Origin: Pseudomonas mandelii
Lineage (GTDB): Bacteria; Pseudomonadota; Gammaproteobacteria; Pseudomonadales; Pseudomonadaceae
Assembly: GCF_900106065.1 (NCBI RefSeq)
Contig: NZ_LT629796.1
Location: 5,990,501 to 6,054,500, forward strand
DNA length: 64,000 nucleotides
Direction of reading: 5' to 3'
Shown here: piece after piece, positions 27,335 through 36,880 of the stretch
Numbering within the stretch: position 1 is the first letter of the stretch
How the letters are laid out: every line of letters starts with the position of its first letter
The notes under the pieces: model-generated
What the model was told of the DNA's origin: nothing
Seen by the model: the letters and a program-made list of their open reading frames with translations, nothing else
Database searches by the model: none
Position numbers and translations under genes: made by a program

Positions 27335-28156
27335 TCAGAACTTTTCGGGAATGCGTTTTAGTGGGTAATCCGGTTCGTGATAACCGCCTGGCCGCTGACG
27401 CTTGGGCAACTTCACTTTCTCGCGCGGCACCTCTTCATAAGGAATGCGGCTGAGCAAATCGGTGATGATGTTCAGGCGAGCCCGTCGTTTGTCGTTCGAG
27501 TTGGCTACCAGCCAGGGAGCATGTCCGGTATCCGTCGCCTTGAACATGTCATCACGTGCACGCGAGTAGTCATACCAGCGGCTGTACGACTTCAGGTCCA
27601 TTGGGGTGAGCTTCCAGATTTTGCGGCCGTCCTCAATCCGCGCTTCAAGCCGTCGGGTCTGTTCCTGCGGGCTGACTTCCAGCCAATACTTGAACAGCAT
27701 GATGCCCGAGTCGACGATTGCCCGCTCGACCAAGGGGACAGCCCTCAGGAAACTGACCGCCTGCTCTTTGGTGCAAAACCCCATCACGCGCTCGACGCCC
27801 GCACGGTTGTACCAGCTGCGATCAAAGATCACCACTTCGCCAGCCGCAGGCAAATGTGGCAGGTAACGCTGCACATACATCTGGCTTTTTTCGCGATCGG
27901 TCGGGGCAGGTAACGCCACAACGCGAAAGATCCGTGGGCTCACGCGCTCGGTCAGCGCCTTGATGGTGCCGCCCTTGCCCGCCCCGTCGCGGCCCTCGAA
28001 GACAATGCAGATCTTGATGCCCTCATGCCGCACCCATTCCTGCAACTTCACTATTTCGACATGCAGTCGGCGCAGTTCACTCAGGTAGTCCTTGTTGGAC
28101 ATCTTCGCGATGTCGACGGAATGACGTTTCTTGGTGGATTTCTTGTCCTTTGCCAT
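27335..28156 (-). CDS. ppk2: Polyphosphate kinase 2 (PPK2)
   Basis: The 273-residue P-loop kinase has Walker A GRDGAGKGG (about 55-63), Walker B/lid start VVIFDRSWYNRAG (about 108-120), the ALPAPTDREK segment and RRLEARIEDGRKIWKLTPMD. These mark a single-domain PPK2, which transfers phosphate between polyphosphate and nucleotides. Subclass and preferred nucleotide (GDP/ADP or AMP) cannot be fixed by reading. An in-frame start 96 nt upstream exists, but ATG 28156 with GAGG 9 nt before it fits the family's basic N-terminus (MAKDKKSTKK). Confidence 0.93.
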   Translation of the reverse strand: MAKDKKSTKKRHSVDIAKMSNKDYLSELRRLHVEIVKLQEWVRHEGIKICIVFEGRDGAGKGGTIKALTERVSPRIFRVVALPAPTDREKSQMYVQRYLPHLPAAGEVVIFDRSWYNRAGVERVMGFCTKEQAVSFLRAVPLVERAIVDSGIMLFKYWLEVSPQEQTRRLEARIEDGRKIWKLTPMDLKSYSRWYDYSRARDDMFKATDTGHAPWLVANSNDKRRARLNIITDLLSRIPYEEVPREKVKLPKRQRPGGYHEPDYPLKRIPEKF

Positions 28157-28261
28157 GAACAACACCTCGCAGTCGATTGGCTCGCTGAGTTTAGTCCATG
28201 GTTGAAGATTTACCGGCGCCGAGGACGCCGTCGAGGATTTAAAAGACAACACAAAACAAAA

Positions 28262-28349
28262 GTGGGAGCGGGCTTGCTCGCGAAGAGGTCGTGTCAGTCA
28301 ACATCAGTGTTGAATGACACACCGCTTTCGCGAACAAGCCCGCTCCCAC
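28262..28349. repeat. REP doublet between ppk2 and ybdD
   Basis: GTGGGAGCGGGCTTGCTCGC at the left is repeated inverted as GCGAACAAGCCCGCTCCCAC at the right, with about 42 bp between the arms. It lies between two minus-strand units and may stabilise the upstream message. Confidence 0.85.
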
Positions 28350-28376
28350 GGGGATTGCATCAAGCCGCCAGTTACC

Positions 28377-28574
28377 TCAACAACATTTAGGCCCGGCCTT
28401 GCTCCCGTAACGCGCTTCCTGGCGTTCCCGGAAGAACACTTCGTAGCTCATCACCGGCTTGTCCGGGTGTTTGCCCTGCATGTGTTCGACGTAGGTGTCG
28501 TAGTCCGGCATGCCCACCATCAAGCGCGCGGCCTGACCGAGGTATTTACCGAGGCGACTCAGGTCATTGAACAT
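28377..28574 (-). CDS. ybdD: YbdD/YjiX-family small protein, CstA partner
   Basis: The 65-residue protein starts [20 protein letters not shown] and has the family core [14 protein letters not shown] followed by [14 protein letters not shown], ending in PKCC. YbdD is a small partner encoded after cstA in many bacteria and is thought to be needed for CstA-type pyruvate or peptide uptake. ATG 28574 is 16 bp after the cstA stop, with a GGAGGG-like site just before it, so it is the last gene of the cstA operon. Confidence 0.9.
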   Translation of the reverse strand: MFNDLSRLGKYLGQAARLMVGMPDYDTYVEHMQGKHPDKPVMSYEVFFRERQEARYGSKAGPKCC

Positions 28575-28590
28575 TTGGGGCCCTCCTCCC

Positions 28591-30648
28591 TCACGCTTGC
28601 GGCAGCGCCTGGTATGGGGCTTCTTTATCCGTACGTTCCTTGCTGCCCCAGGCCGCAATGCCGACCTTGAGCGCAAAGAACAGGATGCTGAAGACCACCA
28701 GCAGGAACAGCGCGGTCAGCGTTGCGTTGGTGTAGGCGTTGTAGATCACGTGGTGCATCTGGTCGATGCTCTTCGCCGGGGCGAGGATCTGGCCGTTGGC
28801 CAGCGCATCGCTGTACTTCTTGGCCAGGGCCAGGAAACCGATCGCCGGGTTGGCATCGAACAGCTTGATGAAGCCTGCGGTGGTGGTGCAGATCAGCAGC
28901 CACACGGCTGGCAACATGGTCACCCAGACGTAACGCTGACGTTTCATTTTGATCAGCACAACGGTCGCCAACATCAGCGCGATACCGGCCAGCATCTGGT
29001 TGGAGATACCAAACAGCGGCCACAAGGTGTTGATGCCGCCCAGAGGGTCGATCACGCCTTGGTACAGCAGATAACCCCACATCGCTACGCAACCAGCGGT
29101 CGCGATCAGGTTGGCGGTCCAGGATTCAGTGCGCTTCAGCGACGGTACGAACGAACCGAGCAAATCCTGCAACATGAAACGCCCGGCACGGGTGCCCGCA
29201 TCGACGGCTGTCAGGATGAACAACGCTTCAAACAGGATCGCGAAGTGGTACCAGAACGCCATGGTGTTTTCACCTGGCAGAACGTGATGCAGGATCTGCG
29301 CGATACCGACCGCCAGGGTCGGCGCACCGCCGGCACGGGCCAGGATCGTGGTTTCACCGATGTCCTTGGCCACCGCTTGCAGCGCTTCCGGAGTAATTGC
29401 AAAACCCCAGCTGCTGACGGTCTGAGCAACCGAAACAGCATCAGAGCCAACCAGCGCCGCCGGGCTGTTCATGGCGAAGTACACGCCCGGTTCGATCACC
29501 GAAGCCGCGACCATCGCCATGATGGCGACGAAGGATTCCATCAGCATGCCGCCGTAACCGATGTAACGGGCATGACCTTCGCTGGCCAACAGTTTCGGCG
29601 TGGTGCCGGAGGCAATCAGTGCATGGAAACCCGAGACCGCGCCGCAGGCGATAGTGATGAACAGGAACGGGAACAACCCGCCTTTCCACACCGGGCCAGT
29701 GCCGTCGATGAACTGGGTCAGTGCCGGCATTTTCAGGTCGGGCATGGTGATCAGAATGCCGATCGCCAAGGCGACGATGGTGCCGATCTTCAGGAAAGTC
29801 GACAGGTAATCACGCGGGGCCAGAATCAGCCACACCGGCAATACCGCGGCGACAAAACCGTAGCCGATCAACATCCAGGTGATCTGAATGCCAGTAAACG
29901 TAAACGCTTTGGCCCAGACCGGATCAGCAGCAATCTGCCCACCGAGCCAGATCGAACCGAGCAGCAACAGCACACCAATGATGGAGATTTCACCAATGCG
30001 ACCCGGGCGGATGTAGCGCATGTAGATGCCCATGAACATCGCGATCGGGATGGTCGCCATCACCGTGAAAATCCCCCACGGGCTCTCGGCCAAGGCTTTC
30101 ACGACGATCAATGCCAGCACCGCAAGGATGATGATCATGATCAGGAAGCAGCCGAACAGCGCAATGGTCCCGGGGATGCGGCCCATTTCTTCCCGGACCA
30201 TATCGCCCAGGGAACGGCCGTTGCGGCGGGTGGACATGAACAGGACCATGAAGTCCTGAACCGCACCGGCCAGCACCACGCCGGCAATCAGCCAAAGCGT
30301 ACCGGGCAGATAGCCCATCTGCGCCGCCAAAACGGGACCGACCAGCGGACCTGCGCCGGCGATGGCCGCGAAGTGATGACCAAAAAGTACGTGTTTGTTG
30401 GTCGGCACGTAGTCCAGGCCATCATTGTTGATGACGGCGGGCGTGGCACGATTGGGGTCGAGTTGCATCACCTTGGTGGCGATGAACAGGCTGTAGTAGC
30501 GGTAGGCAACGAGGTAGATAGCGACTGCTGCGACTACGATCCACAGGGCGTTGATCGCTTCGCCGCGGCGCAAGGCCACGACACTTAGCGCAAACGCTCC
30601 CAGAACAGCCACGGCAAACCAGGCGAGGTGTTTAGCCATACGGGGCAT
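28591..30648 (-). CDS. cstA: CstA, carbon-starvation membrane transporter
   Basis: The 685-residue polytopic protein shows CstA signatures: [61 protein letters not shown] and the C-terminal [13 protein letters not shown]. CstA-family proteins import pyruvate and/or peptides and are induced by carbon limitation. GGAG lies 7 nt before ATG 30648. It is followed by ybdD and divergent from a histidine kinase gene. The 289 bp between the two carries repeated CTACGTA-core palindromes, pointing to control by a dedicated regulator. Confidence 0.95.
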   Translation of the reverse strand: MPRMAKHLAWFAVAVLGAFALSVVALRRGEAINALWIVVAAVAIYLVAYRYYSLFIATKVMQLDPNRATPAVINNDGLDYVPTNKHVLFGHHFAAIAGAGPLVGPVLAAQMGYLPGTLWLIAGVVLAGAVQDFMVLFMSTRRNGRSLGDMVREEMGRIPGTIALFGCFLIMIIILAVLALIVVKALAESPWGIFTVMATIPIAMFMGIYMRYIRPGRIGEISIIGVLLLLGSIWLGGQIAADPVWAKAFTFTGIQITWMLIGYGFVAAVLPVWLILAPRDYLSTFLKIGTIVALAIGILITMPDLKMPALTQFIDGTGPVWKGGLFPFLFITIACGAVSGFHALIASGTTPKLLASEGHARYIGYGGMLMESFVAIMAMVAASVIEPGVYFAMNSPAALVGSDAVSVAQTVSSWGFAITPEALQAVAKDIGETTILARAGGAPTLAVGIAQILHHVLPGENTMAFWYHFAILFEALFILTAVDAGTRAGRFMLQDLLGSFVPSLKRTESWTANLIATAGCVAMWGYLLYQGVIDPLGGINTLWPLFGISNQMLAGIALMLATVVLIKMKRQRYVWVTMLPAVWLLICTTTAGFIKLFDANPAIGFLALAKKYSDALANGQILAPAKSIDQMHHVIYNAYTNATLTALFLLVVFSILFFALKVGIAAWGSKERTDKEAPYQALPQA

Positions 30649-30762
30649 AGCGTGTCTCCTGCCGACAGCCAGTGGACTGCGGCGGTAATTTTTTATAATT
30701 GTGTCCGCGGTGCGGAGCTGGCCCAATATCCCCGCATGCCGTCCACAAATAAATCCGCGTTA

Positions 30763-30795
30763 CTACGTACATGGCGCCTACGTAGTTCTACGTAG
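30763..30795. promoter_or_regulatory. Three CTACGTA-core palindromes between cstA and the kinase gene
   Basis: CTACGTAC at 30763-30770 and the perfect palindrome CTACGTAG at 30778-30785 and 30788-30795 occur within 33 bp. The last two are 10 bp apart, one helical turn. Such an array is typical of a dimeric regulator operator. The nearby LuxR-type response regulator is the obvious candidate, but this is inference. The rest of the 30649-30937 gap shows a TATAAT at 30694-30699 on the plus strand and no gene. Confidence 0.6.
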
Positions 30796-30937
30796 ATGCG
30801 CTCCTACAAGGGTTTTGCATTTCACCTGACAGACATCCCCGCCGCAGGTCATTCCGTCCAGCACCGCTACTGGACGCGCGTATCTTTGGCATATGATGCC
30901 GGGCCATCGCCTTCCCTCGGTCCGGTCAGGAGCCAAG

Positions 30938-32305
30938 ATGCAGCTCAAACACAAAATCGTCGCGCTCGGGATTCTGCCGCTGGTGTTGGCGATCGCGGTG
31001 ATCTGCGCGCTGGTGATTTCCCTCAATCGCCAACTCGGCGATCAACAGGCGCAGCTGATTGAAGACAGCATTCTGGCGAGCAAACGCGCCGAGCTTAAAA
31101 ACTACGTGGAAATGGCCCAGAGCCTGATCGCGCCGCTCTACGACGACGGGCACGGTGACGAGCACGCCCAGCAACAGGTGCTGGAAGAACTGCGCAAACT
31201 CAGTTTTGGCATCAACGGCTACTTCTTCGTCTACGACCGTGAGGGTCGCAGCCTGATGCACGCGCGCCAGTCGGAACTGGTGGGCAAATACCTGTGGGAC
31301 ATGAAAGATCCCCAAGGTTTGCCGGTGATTCAGGCACTGCTCAAAAGTGCGCAATCCGGCGAAGGTTTTCAGCGCTACGCCTGGAACAAGCCTTCCTCCG
31401 GTCAGGTCACCGACAAACTCGCGTATGTAGTGATGCTGGACCGTTGGGGCTGGATGCTCGGTACCGGCATCTACCTTGAAGACGTTGAGCGCGCCACCCA
31501 GCAGGCGCGTGACGAAGTGGCCCAAGGCATCCGAAAAACCATGCTGGCGATTGCCGCGGTGGCCCTCGTGGCCGTGCTGTTTGTCTTCGCCAGCGGCATG
31601 ACGCTCAACGTCAGCGAGCATCGCCTGGCGGACAAAAAGCTCCAGCGCCTGACCCAGCGGATCGTCAGCCTCCAGGAGGAAGAGCGCTCACGGGTTTCCC
31701 GAGAGCTGCACGACGGCATCAGCCAGGTGCTCGTCTCCATAAAATTCCAGTTCGAACTGGCCAGCCTGCTGCTGGAGAATGGCCAGGCCAACGACAAGGG
31801 TTTGAATACGCTGAAAGATGCCACGGAGCGCCTTGGCGACGCGATTGGCGAGGTTCGCAGCCTCTCTCACGATCTGCGCTCGTCATTGCTCGACACGCTG
31901 GGCCTGCCGGCGGCGATCGGCCAGCTCGCCGCCGAATTCGAGCAGCGCAGCGGTCTCACCGTGACTTACGACGATAATGAATTTGATTGTGACCTGGTCG
32001 ACGGCGCGGCGGTTTCGCTGTTCCGGATTGTGCAGGAAGGCCTGACCAACATCGAACGCCACGCACAGGCTAAAAACGTTTCGATTACCCTGCATGGGTC
32101 ACAGGAATCCGTGCGGTTGACGGTGGTCGACGACGGTGTCGGTTTTAATGTCGCCCAGGTCGAACGTCGCCACGCGGGCATCGGCCTGCGTAATATCCGT
32201 GAGCGTGTCGAACATTTTGGCGGGCGGTTCGACCTGATATCGATGCCTGGAAGAAGTGAGCTGGACGTGCTGCTGCCGATGAAAATGCCCGGTGCGAAAC
32301 GCTGA
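30938..32305 (+). CDS. Cache-domain sensor histidine kinase (NarL/DegS type)
   Basis: The 455-residue membrane kinase has TM1 at about 8-28, a periplasmic Cache_2-like sensor (about 48-180, with GYFFVYDREG and WGWMLGTGIYLEDV), TM2 at about 202-220, then a HisKA_3 dimerisation domain. The phospho-acceptor is His258 in RVSRELHDGISQVL. The HATPase ends with VVDDGVGF and GIGLRNIRERVEHFGG. Cache_2 domains often bind small carboxylates such as pyruvate or acetate. AGGAG precedes ATG 30938. It is followed 33 bp later by its response regulator and is divergent from cstA, suggesting that it senses a substrate of CstA. Confidence 0.9.
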   Translation: MQLKHKIVALGILPLVLAIAVICALVISLNRQLGDQQAQLIEDSILASKRAELKNYVEMAQSLIAPLYDDGHGDEHAQQQVLEELRKLSFGINGYFFVYDREGRSLMHARQSELVGKYLWDMKDPQGLPVIQALLKSAQSGEGFQRYAWNKPSSGQVTDKLAYVVMLDRWGWMLGTGIYLEDVERATQQARDEVAQGIRKTMLAIAAVALVAVLFVFASGMTLNVSEHRLADKKLQRLTQRIVSLQEEERSRVSRELHDGISQVLVSIKFQFELASLLLENGQANDKGLNTLKDATERLGDAIGEVRSLSHDLRSSLLDTLGLPAAIGQLAAEFEQRSGLTVTYDDNEFDCDLVDGAAVSLFRIVQEGLTNIERHAQAKNVSITLHGSQESVRLTVVDDGVGFNVAQVERRHAGIGLRNIRERVEHFGGRFDLISMPGRSELDVLLPMKMPGAKR

Positions 32306-32338
32306 CCCACCCCCTTACAACAAGAGTGAATATCTGCG

Positions 32339-32971
32339 ATGAACCTGCCCTATCCGATCCGCGTCGCCCTGGTCGACGATCACTCCCTGGTCCGCGACGG
32401 GATCAAAGCGCTGCTCGCGGTCATGGCGCCCCTGGAAGTGGTGGGCGAAGCCGAAAGTGGCGCGCAGGCCATCGAGATGGTCGGGCGCTGCCAGCCAGAC
32501 TTGTTGCTGGTCGACATCAGCCTGCGCGACATGAACGGGCTTGAGCTGACCCGCGTGCTGCGCAGCCAGTACCCGTCGCTCAAGGTGCTGATGCTGAGCA
32601 TGTACGACAATTATGAATACGTAAGTGAATCCGTTCGCGCCGGCGCCAGCGGCTATGTGTTGAAGAACTCACCGTCGCGGGAAATCATTGCGGCCATCGA
32701 AGCCATCGTCAGTGGCGGCACGTTCTACAGCGCCGAAATCGCCCAGCGGCTGATAGCCGACAAAAGCACCGACAATGAGCTGACCCCTCGCGAAAGCCAG
32801 GTGTTGTACAAAATGGCGCAAGGATTGAACAACAAGGAAATGGCCCGCGAGCTCGACATCAGCGTGCGTACTGTGGAAACCCATCGTTTGAGCATCCGCC
32901 GCAAACTGAACATCGACAAACCCGCAGCCCTGGTCAAGTACGCGATCGATCACGGGATCATTTCGCGCTAG
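32339..32971 (+). CDS. LuxR/NarL-family response regulator
   Basis: The 210-residue regulator has an N-terminal receiver with acidic pocket D13-D14, phospho-acceptor Asp59 in LLLVDIS and Lys in GYVLKNSPS. A C-terminal LuxR-type HTH reads LTPRESQVLYKMAQGLNNKE followed by ISVRTVETHRLSIRRKL. It pairs with the preceding Cache kinase. Its likely targets are the cstA-kinase intergenic palindromes, though no binding evidence exists in the sequence itself. Confidence 0.93.
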   Translation: MNLPYPIRVALVDDHSLVRDGIKALLAVMAPLEVVGEAESGAQAIEMVGRCQPDLLLVDISLRDMNGLELTRVLRSQYPSLKVLMLSMYDNYEYVSESVRAGASGYVLKNSPSREIIAAIEAIVSGGTFYSAEIAQRLIADKSTDNELTPRESQVLYKMAQGLNNKEMARELDISVRTVETHRLSIRRKLNIDKPAALVKYAIDHGIISR

Positions 32972-32981
32972 CAGGCACGCC

Positions 32982-33074
32982 TTACACCGCCTCGGGATTG
33001 ACCACCTTGGCAGAGCGGATAAACAACGCCCGCGCCTTCTCCCAGAAATTGCCCCCCAGCACAAAAAGACTCAT
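32982..33074 (-). CDS. Possible small protein of 30 residues
   Basis: A minus-strand frame from ATG 33074 to TAA 32982-32984 encodes a 30-residue peptide starting MSLFVLGGNFWEKARALFIR. AGGA lies about 6-7 nt before the ATG. The peptide has a hydrophobic start and a basic amphipathic middle. It overlaps no other gene and faces the response regulator tail to tail, 10 bp away. The remaining 33075-33190 region shows nothing else clear. Short frames arise by chance, so this is tentative. Confidence 0.4.
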   Translation of the reverse strand: MSLFVLGGNFWEKARALFIRSAKVVNPEAV

Positions 33075-33190
33075 GAGTGTCCTGCCTATCAATGATCGCA
33101 GAAGGTTTGAGGTTGCCTGAGAAGCTTAACAGCCGGTTGCTCATTTGGACGGCTATGCTCCAGTGACCTTCTCTGGTTGGACGATACGCG

Positions 33191-34729
33191 ATGCCTCGAG
33201 GCCGTTCCTTGCAAAGACTGCCAGGCCACCTCCTCCTGCTCGGCGCACTTGGCCTGAGTGGCTGCGTGCGGCTGGGGCCGGACTTTCAGCCGCCGGGCGA
33301 AACGTGGGTCGAACACTGGAATACCGCAGCCCTTGAACACGCCAGTCAACGCGGACCGAATCCGGATATCCGCCAGTGGTGGCAGGTCTTCAACGATCCG
33401 CTACTGAATCAGCTGATCGCCGAGTCGGATGCAAATAATTCCAGCCTGAAAATCGCCGGCTTGCGCGTGATGGAAGCCCGTGCCCAGCTGGGCATTGCGC
33501 AAAGCGCTCTGTACCCGCAACTGCAACAAGCCAGCGCCGACAGTTTGTACTTCAATCGCCGGCAATCGGGTGGCACCAATCCCCAGGACAGCCATTTCTG
33601 GCAATACAGCGCAGGGTTCGACATGGGTTGGGAGCTGGACTTCTGGGGGCGTTTCAGCCGGGCCATCGAATCGTCCGACGCCAGTTATTTTGCCGCTCAG
33701 GCCAACTACGAAGACGTGCTGGTATTGCTGCGCGCCCAGGTCGCGGACACCTACTTTTCATTGCGCACCACCGAGGCCCGGTTACGCGTTGCCCGGGAGA
33801 ACGCCAAACAACAAAAGCGTAATTTCGAGATCACCGAAAAACTGTTCAACAGCGGCCAGCAAGCGGAACTCGACCTGCAACAGGCCAAAACCCAATACCT
33901 CGGCACCCTGAGCACCATCCCCTCCCTCGAAGACCAGTTGCAACGAACGCGCAATGCCTTGGCCGTGCTGATCGGGCAACCGCCCGGCGCGTTACCGCTG
34001 CTCGTGAGCAACGAAGGCTTGATCCCGCTGGTCGATCGCGCCGTGCTCCAGGATGTGCCGGCCAATCTGCTGCTGCGTCGGCCCGATGTGCGCGCCGCCG
34101 AGCTGAATGTCGCCGCCCAGTCGGCATTGATTGGCGTGGCCGAAAGTGACTTCTATCCGTCGCTGACCTTGCTTGGCAGCATCGTCTGGTCGGCCGACAC
34201 GCTCAACGGTACGTCCCGAAGCCTGGACCTGATCGGCGGTCCCAGCCTGCGCTGGAACCTGTTCGACCATGGTCAGATCAGCAATAACGTGCGCGTCCAG
34301 GATGCGCGGTTGCAGCAACTGATCGAGGCGTACCGCGACAAAGTCCGACAGGCTGCGCGGGAGGCTGACGATGCCGCCACTGGTTTGATCAAATCGCTGG
34401 AGCGCGAACGCATCCTGAGCGAAGCCGGAGTGGCCGCCAAACGCTCGCTGGTGCTGGCCAGCACGCAGTACCGCGAAGGTTACTCGGACTTTCAGCGGGT
34501 GCTCGATGCTCAGCGCGCACTGCTCGAACAGCAGGACAGCTACCTGGTCGCCCGCAGCAACGCGGTGAGCAACCTGATTGCCCTGTACAAATCCCTCGGT
34601 GGCGGTTGGTACAGCGCCCAGCCCAAAGTCGATGAAGCCACCCGCCAGCAGATGGAAAAACGCACCGACTGGGGCGACCTGCTGAGCGAGCCCGCCGCCC
34701 TCCCTGCCCCACAAGGTAAACAGCCATGA
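33191..34729 (+). CDS. Outer-membrane efflux channel lipoprotein (NodT family)
   Basis: The 512-residue protein has a signal ending LSGC (lipidation site about 25), two OEP domains and the motifs IRQWWQVFNDPLLNQLI, GWELDFWGRFSRAIES and VPANLLLRRPDVRAAELN. It forms the outer-membrane duct of a tripartite exporter with the HlyD-type adaptor and DUF2955 protein encoded next. It overlaps the adaptor gene by ATGA. It is a second, divergent channel relative to the one encoded at 20.5-21.9 kb. Confidence 0.93.
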   Translation: MPRGRSLQRLPGHLLLLGALGLSGCVRLGPDFQPPGETWVEHWNTAALEHASQRGPNPDIRQWWQVFNDPLLNQLIAESDANNSSLKIAGLRVMEARAQLGIAQSALYPQLQQASADSLYFNRRQSGGTNPQDSHFWQYSAGFDMGWELDFWGRFSRAIESSDASYFAAQANYEDVLVLLRAQVADTYFSLRTTEARLRVARENAKQQKRNFEITEKLFNSGQQAELDLQQAKTQYLGTLSTIPSLEDQLQRTRNALAVLIGQPPGALPLLVSNEGLIPLVDRAVLQDVPANLLLRRPDVRAAELNVAAQSALIGVAESDFYPSLTLLGSIVWSADTLNGTSRSLDLIGGPSLRWNLFDHGQISNNVRVQDARLQQLIEAYRDKVRQAAREADDAATGLIKSLERERILSEAGVAAKRSLVLASTQYREGYSDFQRVLDAQRALLEQQDSYLVARSNAVSNLIALYKSLGGGWYSAQPKVDEATRQQMEKRTDWGDLLSEPAALPAPQGKQP

Positions 34730-35865
34730 GTGAAACCGTGCAGCCTGTCCCCGAGGTGCCCGCCCCAAAGCCTCCTGAGCCTGCCGCTGACCCGGCGAAA
34801 AAAGGCATCAAATGGGTGCTGCTCCTGATCCTCCTGAGCCTGGCGTGGTACTTGGCGGCCGACCGTTTCACGCCCTATACGCAACAAGCCCGCGTGGGCG
34901 CCTTTGTCATTCCGGTCGCCTCGGAAGTCGCCGGCCGGGTGATCCGCGTCAACGTGCGCAACAATCAGGACATCCAGGCGGGCGACGTGCTATTCGAAGT
35001 GGACCCGCAGCCGTATCAGATCGCCGTCGACCGCGCCCGCGCAGACCTTGAATCGACCCGTCGGCAGATCGGCGCCAGCACCGCCGGTATCGCTTCGGCG
35101 CAAGCCAACTTGCGCGCGGCCCAGGCCAACGAACTGAAGGCGAAACAAGACAATCAACGTTTGGAAGGTTTGTACCGCGAAGACCCCGGAACCATTTCCG
35201 TGCGTCTGCTCGAAGTGTCTCGCGCCAATCGTGAACAGGCGGTCAGCCAGGTCGCGGCCGCCCGCGCCGAAGTGCAACGCGCCCGCGAGCAAGAAGGTGG
35301 CAGCGAGGAAGACAACGCCCTGCTGCGAAGCGCCGCCACGGCGCTGTCGAAAGCCGAGCTGGATCTGTCCAACACGCAGATTCGCGCCCGTTCGGCGGGG
35401 TTGGTCACCGACCTGCGCACCGACGCCGGGCAGTTCGCCGCGGCCGGTGGCCCGGTCATGACCCTGATTGCCATCCACGATGTCTGGATCAGCGCGGACA
35501 TGACTGAAAACAACCTCGGTCTGGTGAAAGTCGATACGCCTGTGGCGATCGTCCTGGATGCATTCCCGGGCGAAGTGTTCGACGGACGCGTGCGCAGTGT
35601 CGGTTATGGCGTCAGTGTCGGACAGACACCGGCGCCTGGCACCTTGCCCAGTGTCCAGAACAGCCGCGACTGGCTGCGACCGGCCCAGCGTTTTCCGGTG
35701 ATTATCGAGCTCTCCGAAGACGCCCGAAAAACCTTGCGTGACAGCGGCGCCATCCGTGCTGGCGGGCAGGCCGAAGTCATGGCCTTCCCGACTCAAGGCA
35801 ACCCGCTGAACCCGTTGGGTCGGCTGTTTGTGGGTTTCATGAGCTGGCTGAGCTATGCCTACTAA
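34726..35865 (+). CDS. HlyD/EmrA-type membrane fusion protein
   Basis: The 379-residue adaptor has a Pro-rich cytoplasmic N-terminus, a single TM at about 27-45, and a biotinyl-lipoyl half motif (VASEVAGRVIRVNVRNNQDIQAG is the region near 65-87). Next comes a long Ala/Gln-rich coiled hairpin (about 100-200), then the second lipoyl half and beta-barrel (NTQIRARSAGLVTDL). It should link the DUF2955 inner-membrane protein to the outer-membrane channel. It overlaps the upstream gene by 4 bp and the downstream gene by 11 bp. Confidence 0.9.
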   Translation: MSETVQPVPEVPAPKPPEPAADPAKKGIKWVLLLILLSLAWYLAADRFTPYTQQARVGAFVIPVASEVAGRVIRVNVRNNQDIQAGDVLFEVDPQPYQIAVDRARADLESTRRQIGASTAGIASAQANLRAAQANELKAKQDNQRLEGLYREDPGTISVRLLEVSRANREQAVSQVAAARAEVQRAREQEGGSEEDNALLRSAATALSKAELDLSNTQIRARSAGLVTDLRTDAGQFAAAGGPVMTLIAIHDVWISADMTENNLGLVKVDTPVAIVLDAFPGEVFDGRVRSVGYGVSVGQTPAPGTLPSVQNSRDWLRPAQRFPVIIELSEDARKTLRDSGAIRAGGQAEVMAFPTQGNPLNPLGRLFVGFMSWLSYAY

Positions 35866-36880
35866 ACGCACGCCCCGGGAACAGCGCGCATTACGCCTGG
35901 CCACTGGCACGGCGCTGTGCCTTGCCGCCAGCTTCGGCCTCGGGTTGCCGATCCCCTTTCTCGCGCCGGTGCTGTGCCTGATCCTGCTGGCCTCGATCAA
36001 TCGCCCGTTGCCGTTCAAGGCAGCCGTGGTGCTCGCATTGGCTGCGATGTTGACCACGGGCCTCGGCCTGTTGTTGATCCCGATCCTGCGTTATTACCCC
36101 TTCAGCGGCGTGCTGCTGATCGGTCTGAGCCTGTTCCTGGTCTTCCGTTTTGGCCTGCGCGGTGGAAATGCCCTGATCGTGACCTTTCTGGTGATTGGCC
36201 TGACGATGATTTCCTCGGCCGGCGTTGCCGAATTCGATCTGGCGGCGATGGTCATCGGTGCGCTGGTCAAGGGCTTGCTGCTCGCCGTAGCGGTCGTGGC
36301 GATCAGTCACGGGTTATTCCCGGATCCGCCCAACGCCCCTTCCCCGCCACCCGCCCCGACGTTGCCCGCCGAAGAGGTCAGCCGAGTGGCGCTACGTGCA
36401 ACCCTGATCGTGTTACCGACGTTCCTGCTCGCGTTGATCGACCCGGCCGGTTACCTGCCGATCATCCTCAAAGCCGTCAGCCTGGGCCAACAAAGCTCCA
36501 CGACCAACGCCCACACAGCCGGTCGCGAACTCGTTGGCTCAACCTTGCTCGCAGGCCTGCTGGCGATCCTGTTCTGGAGCGCCCTCAGCCTGTTTGTGCA
36601 CCTGTGGATGTTCTTTCTGTGGATGCTGCTGTTCGGCCTGGTGCTGGCGCGCAAGCTCTACGCGCTGAGCCCGACCGGGTTCAGCCCGGGGTTCTGGCTC
36701 AACGCCCTGATCACGCTGATTATCCTGCTGGGCCAGTCGGTTCAGGACAGCATCGCAGGCAAGGACGTGTACACCGCGTTTGCGGTGCGCATGGGCTTGT
36801 TCCTTGCCGTCACGTTGTACGCCTGCCTGATGGTTTATCTGCTCGAGCAGCGGCCGCGAAAGGCTCAGGGGTTAACCTGA
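35855..36880 (+). CDS. DUF2955-family inner-membrane protein of a tripartite exporter
   Basis: The 341-residue protein has about ten TM segments in two blocks with a Pro-rich loop (PNAPSPPPAPTLP near 158-170). It resembles the DUF2955 group, which is related to the FUSC/AaeB aromatic-acid exporters. In AaeAB-like systems such a protein pairs with a HlyD adaptor to remove aromatic acids; the substrate here is unknown. It starts inside the adaptor gene (11 bp overlap) and converges with the glycine-zipper gene, overlapping it by 16 bp at the 3' ends. Confidence 0.8.
   Translation: MPTKRTPREQRALRLATGTALCLAASFGLGLPIPFLAPVLCLILLASINRPLPFKAAVVLALAAMLTTGLGLLLIPILRYYPFSGVLLIGLSLFLVFRFGLRGGNALIVTFLVIGLTMISSAGVAEFDLAAMVIGALVKGLLLAVAVVAISHGLFPDPPNAPSPPPAPTLPAEEVSRVALRATLIVLPTFLLALIDPAGYLPIILKAVSLGQQSSTTNAHTAGRELVGSTLLAGLLAILFWSALSLFVHLWMFFLWMLLFGLVLARKLYALSPTGFSPGFWLNALITLIILLGQSVQDSIAGKDVYTAFAVRMGLFLAVTLYACLMVYLLEQRPRKAQGLT

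Noticed and set aside
28262..28349. CRISPR-like repeat
   Set aside because: Each such locus holds a single inverted pair with one variable centre, which is the REP doublet pattern and not an array of direct repeats with spacers.
28567..30588. 673-codon plus-strand frame opposite cstA
   Set aside because: It is a shadow of cstA with runs of Gln, His, Asp and Arg and no domain signature.
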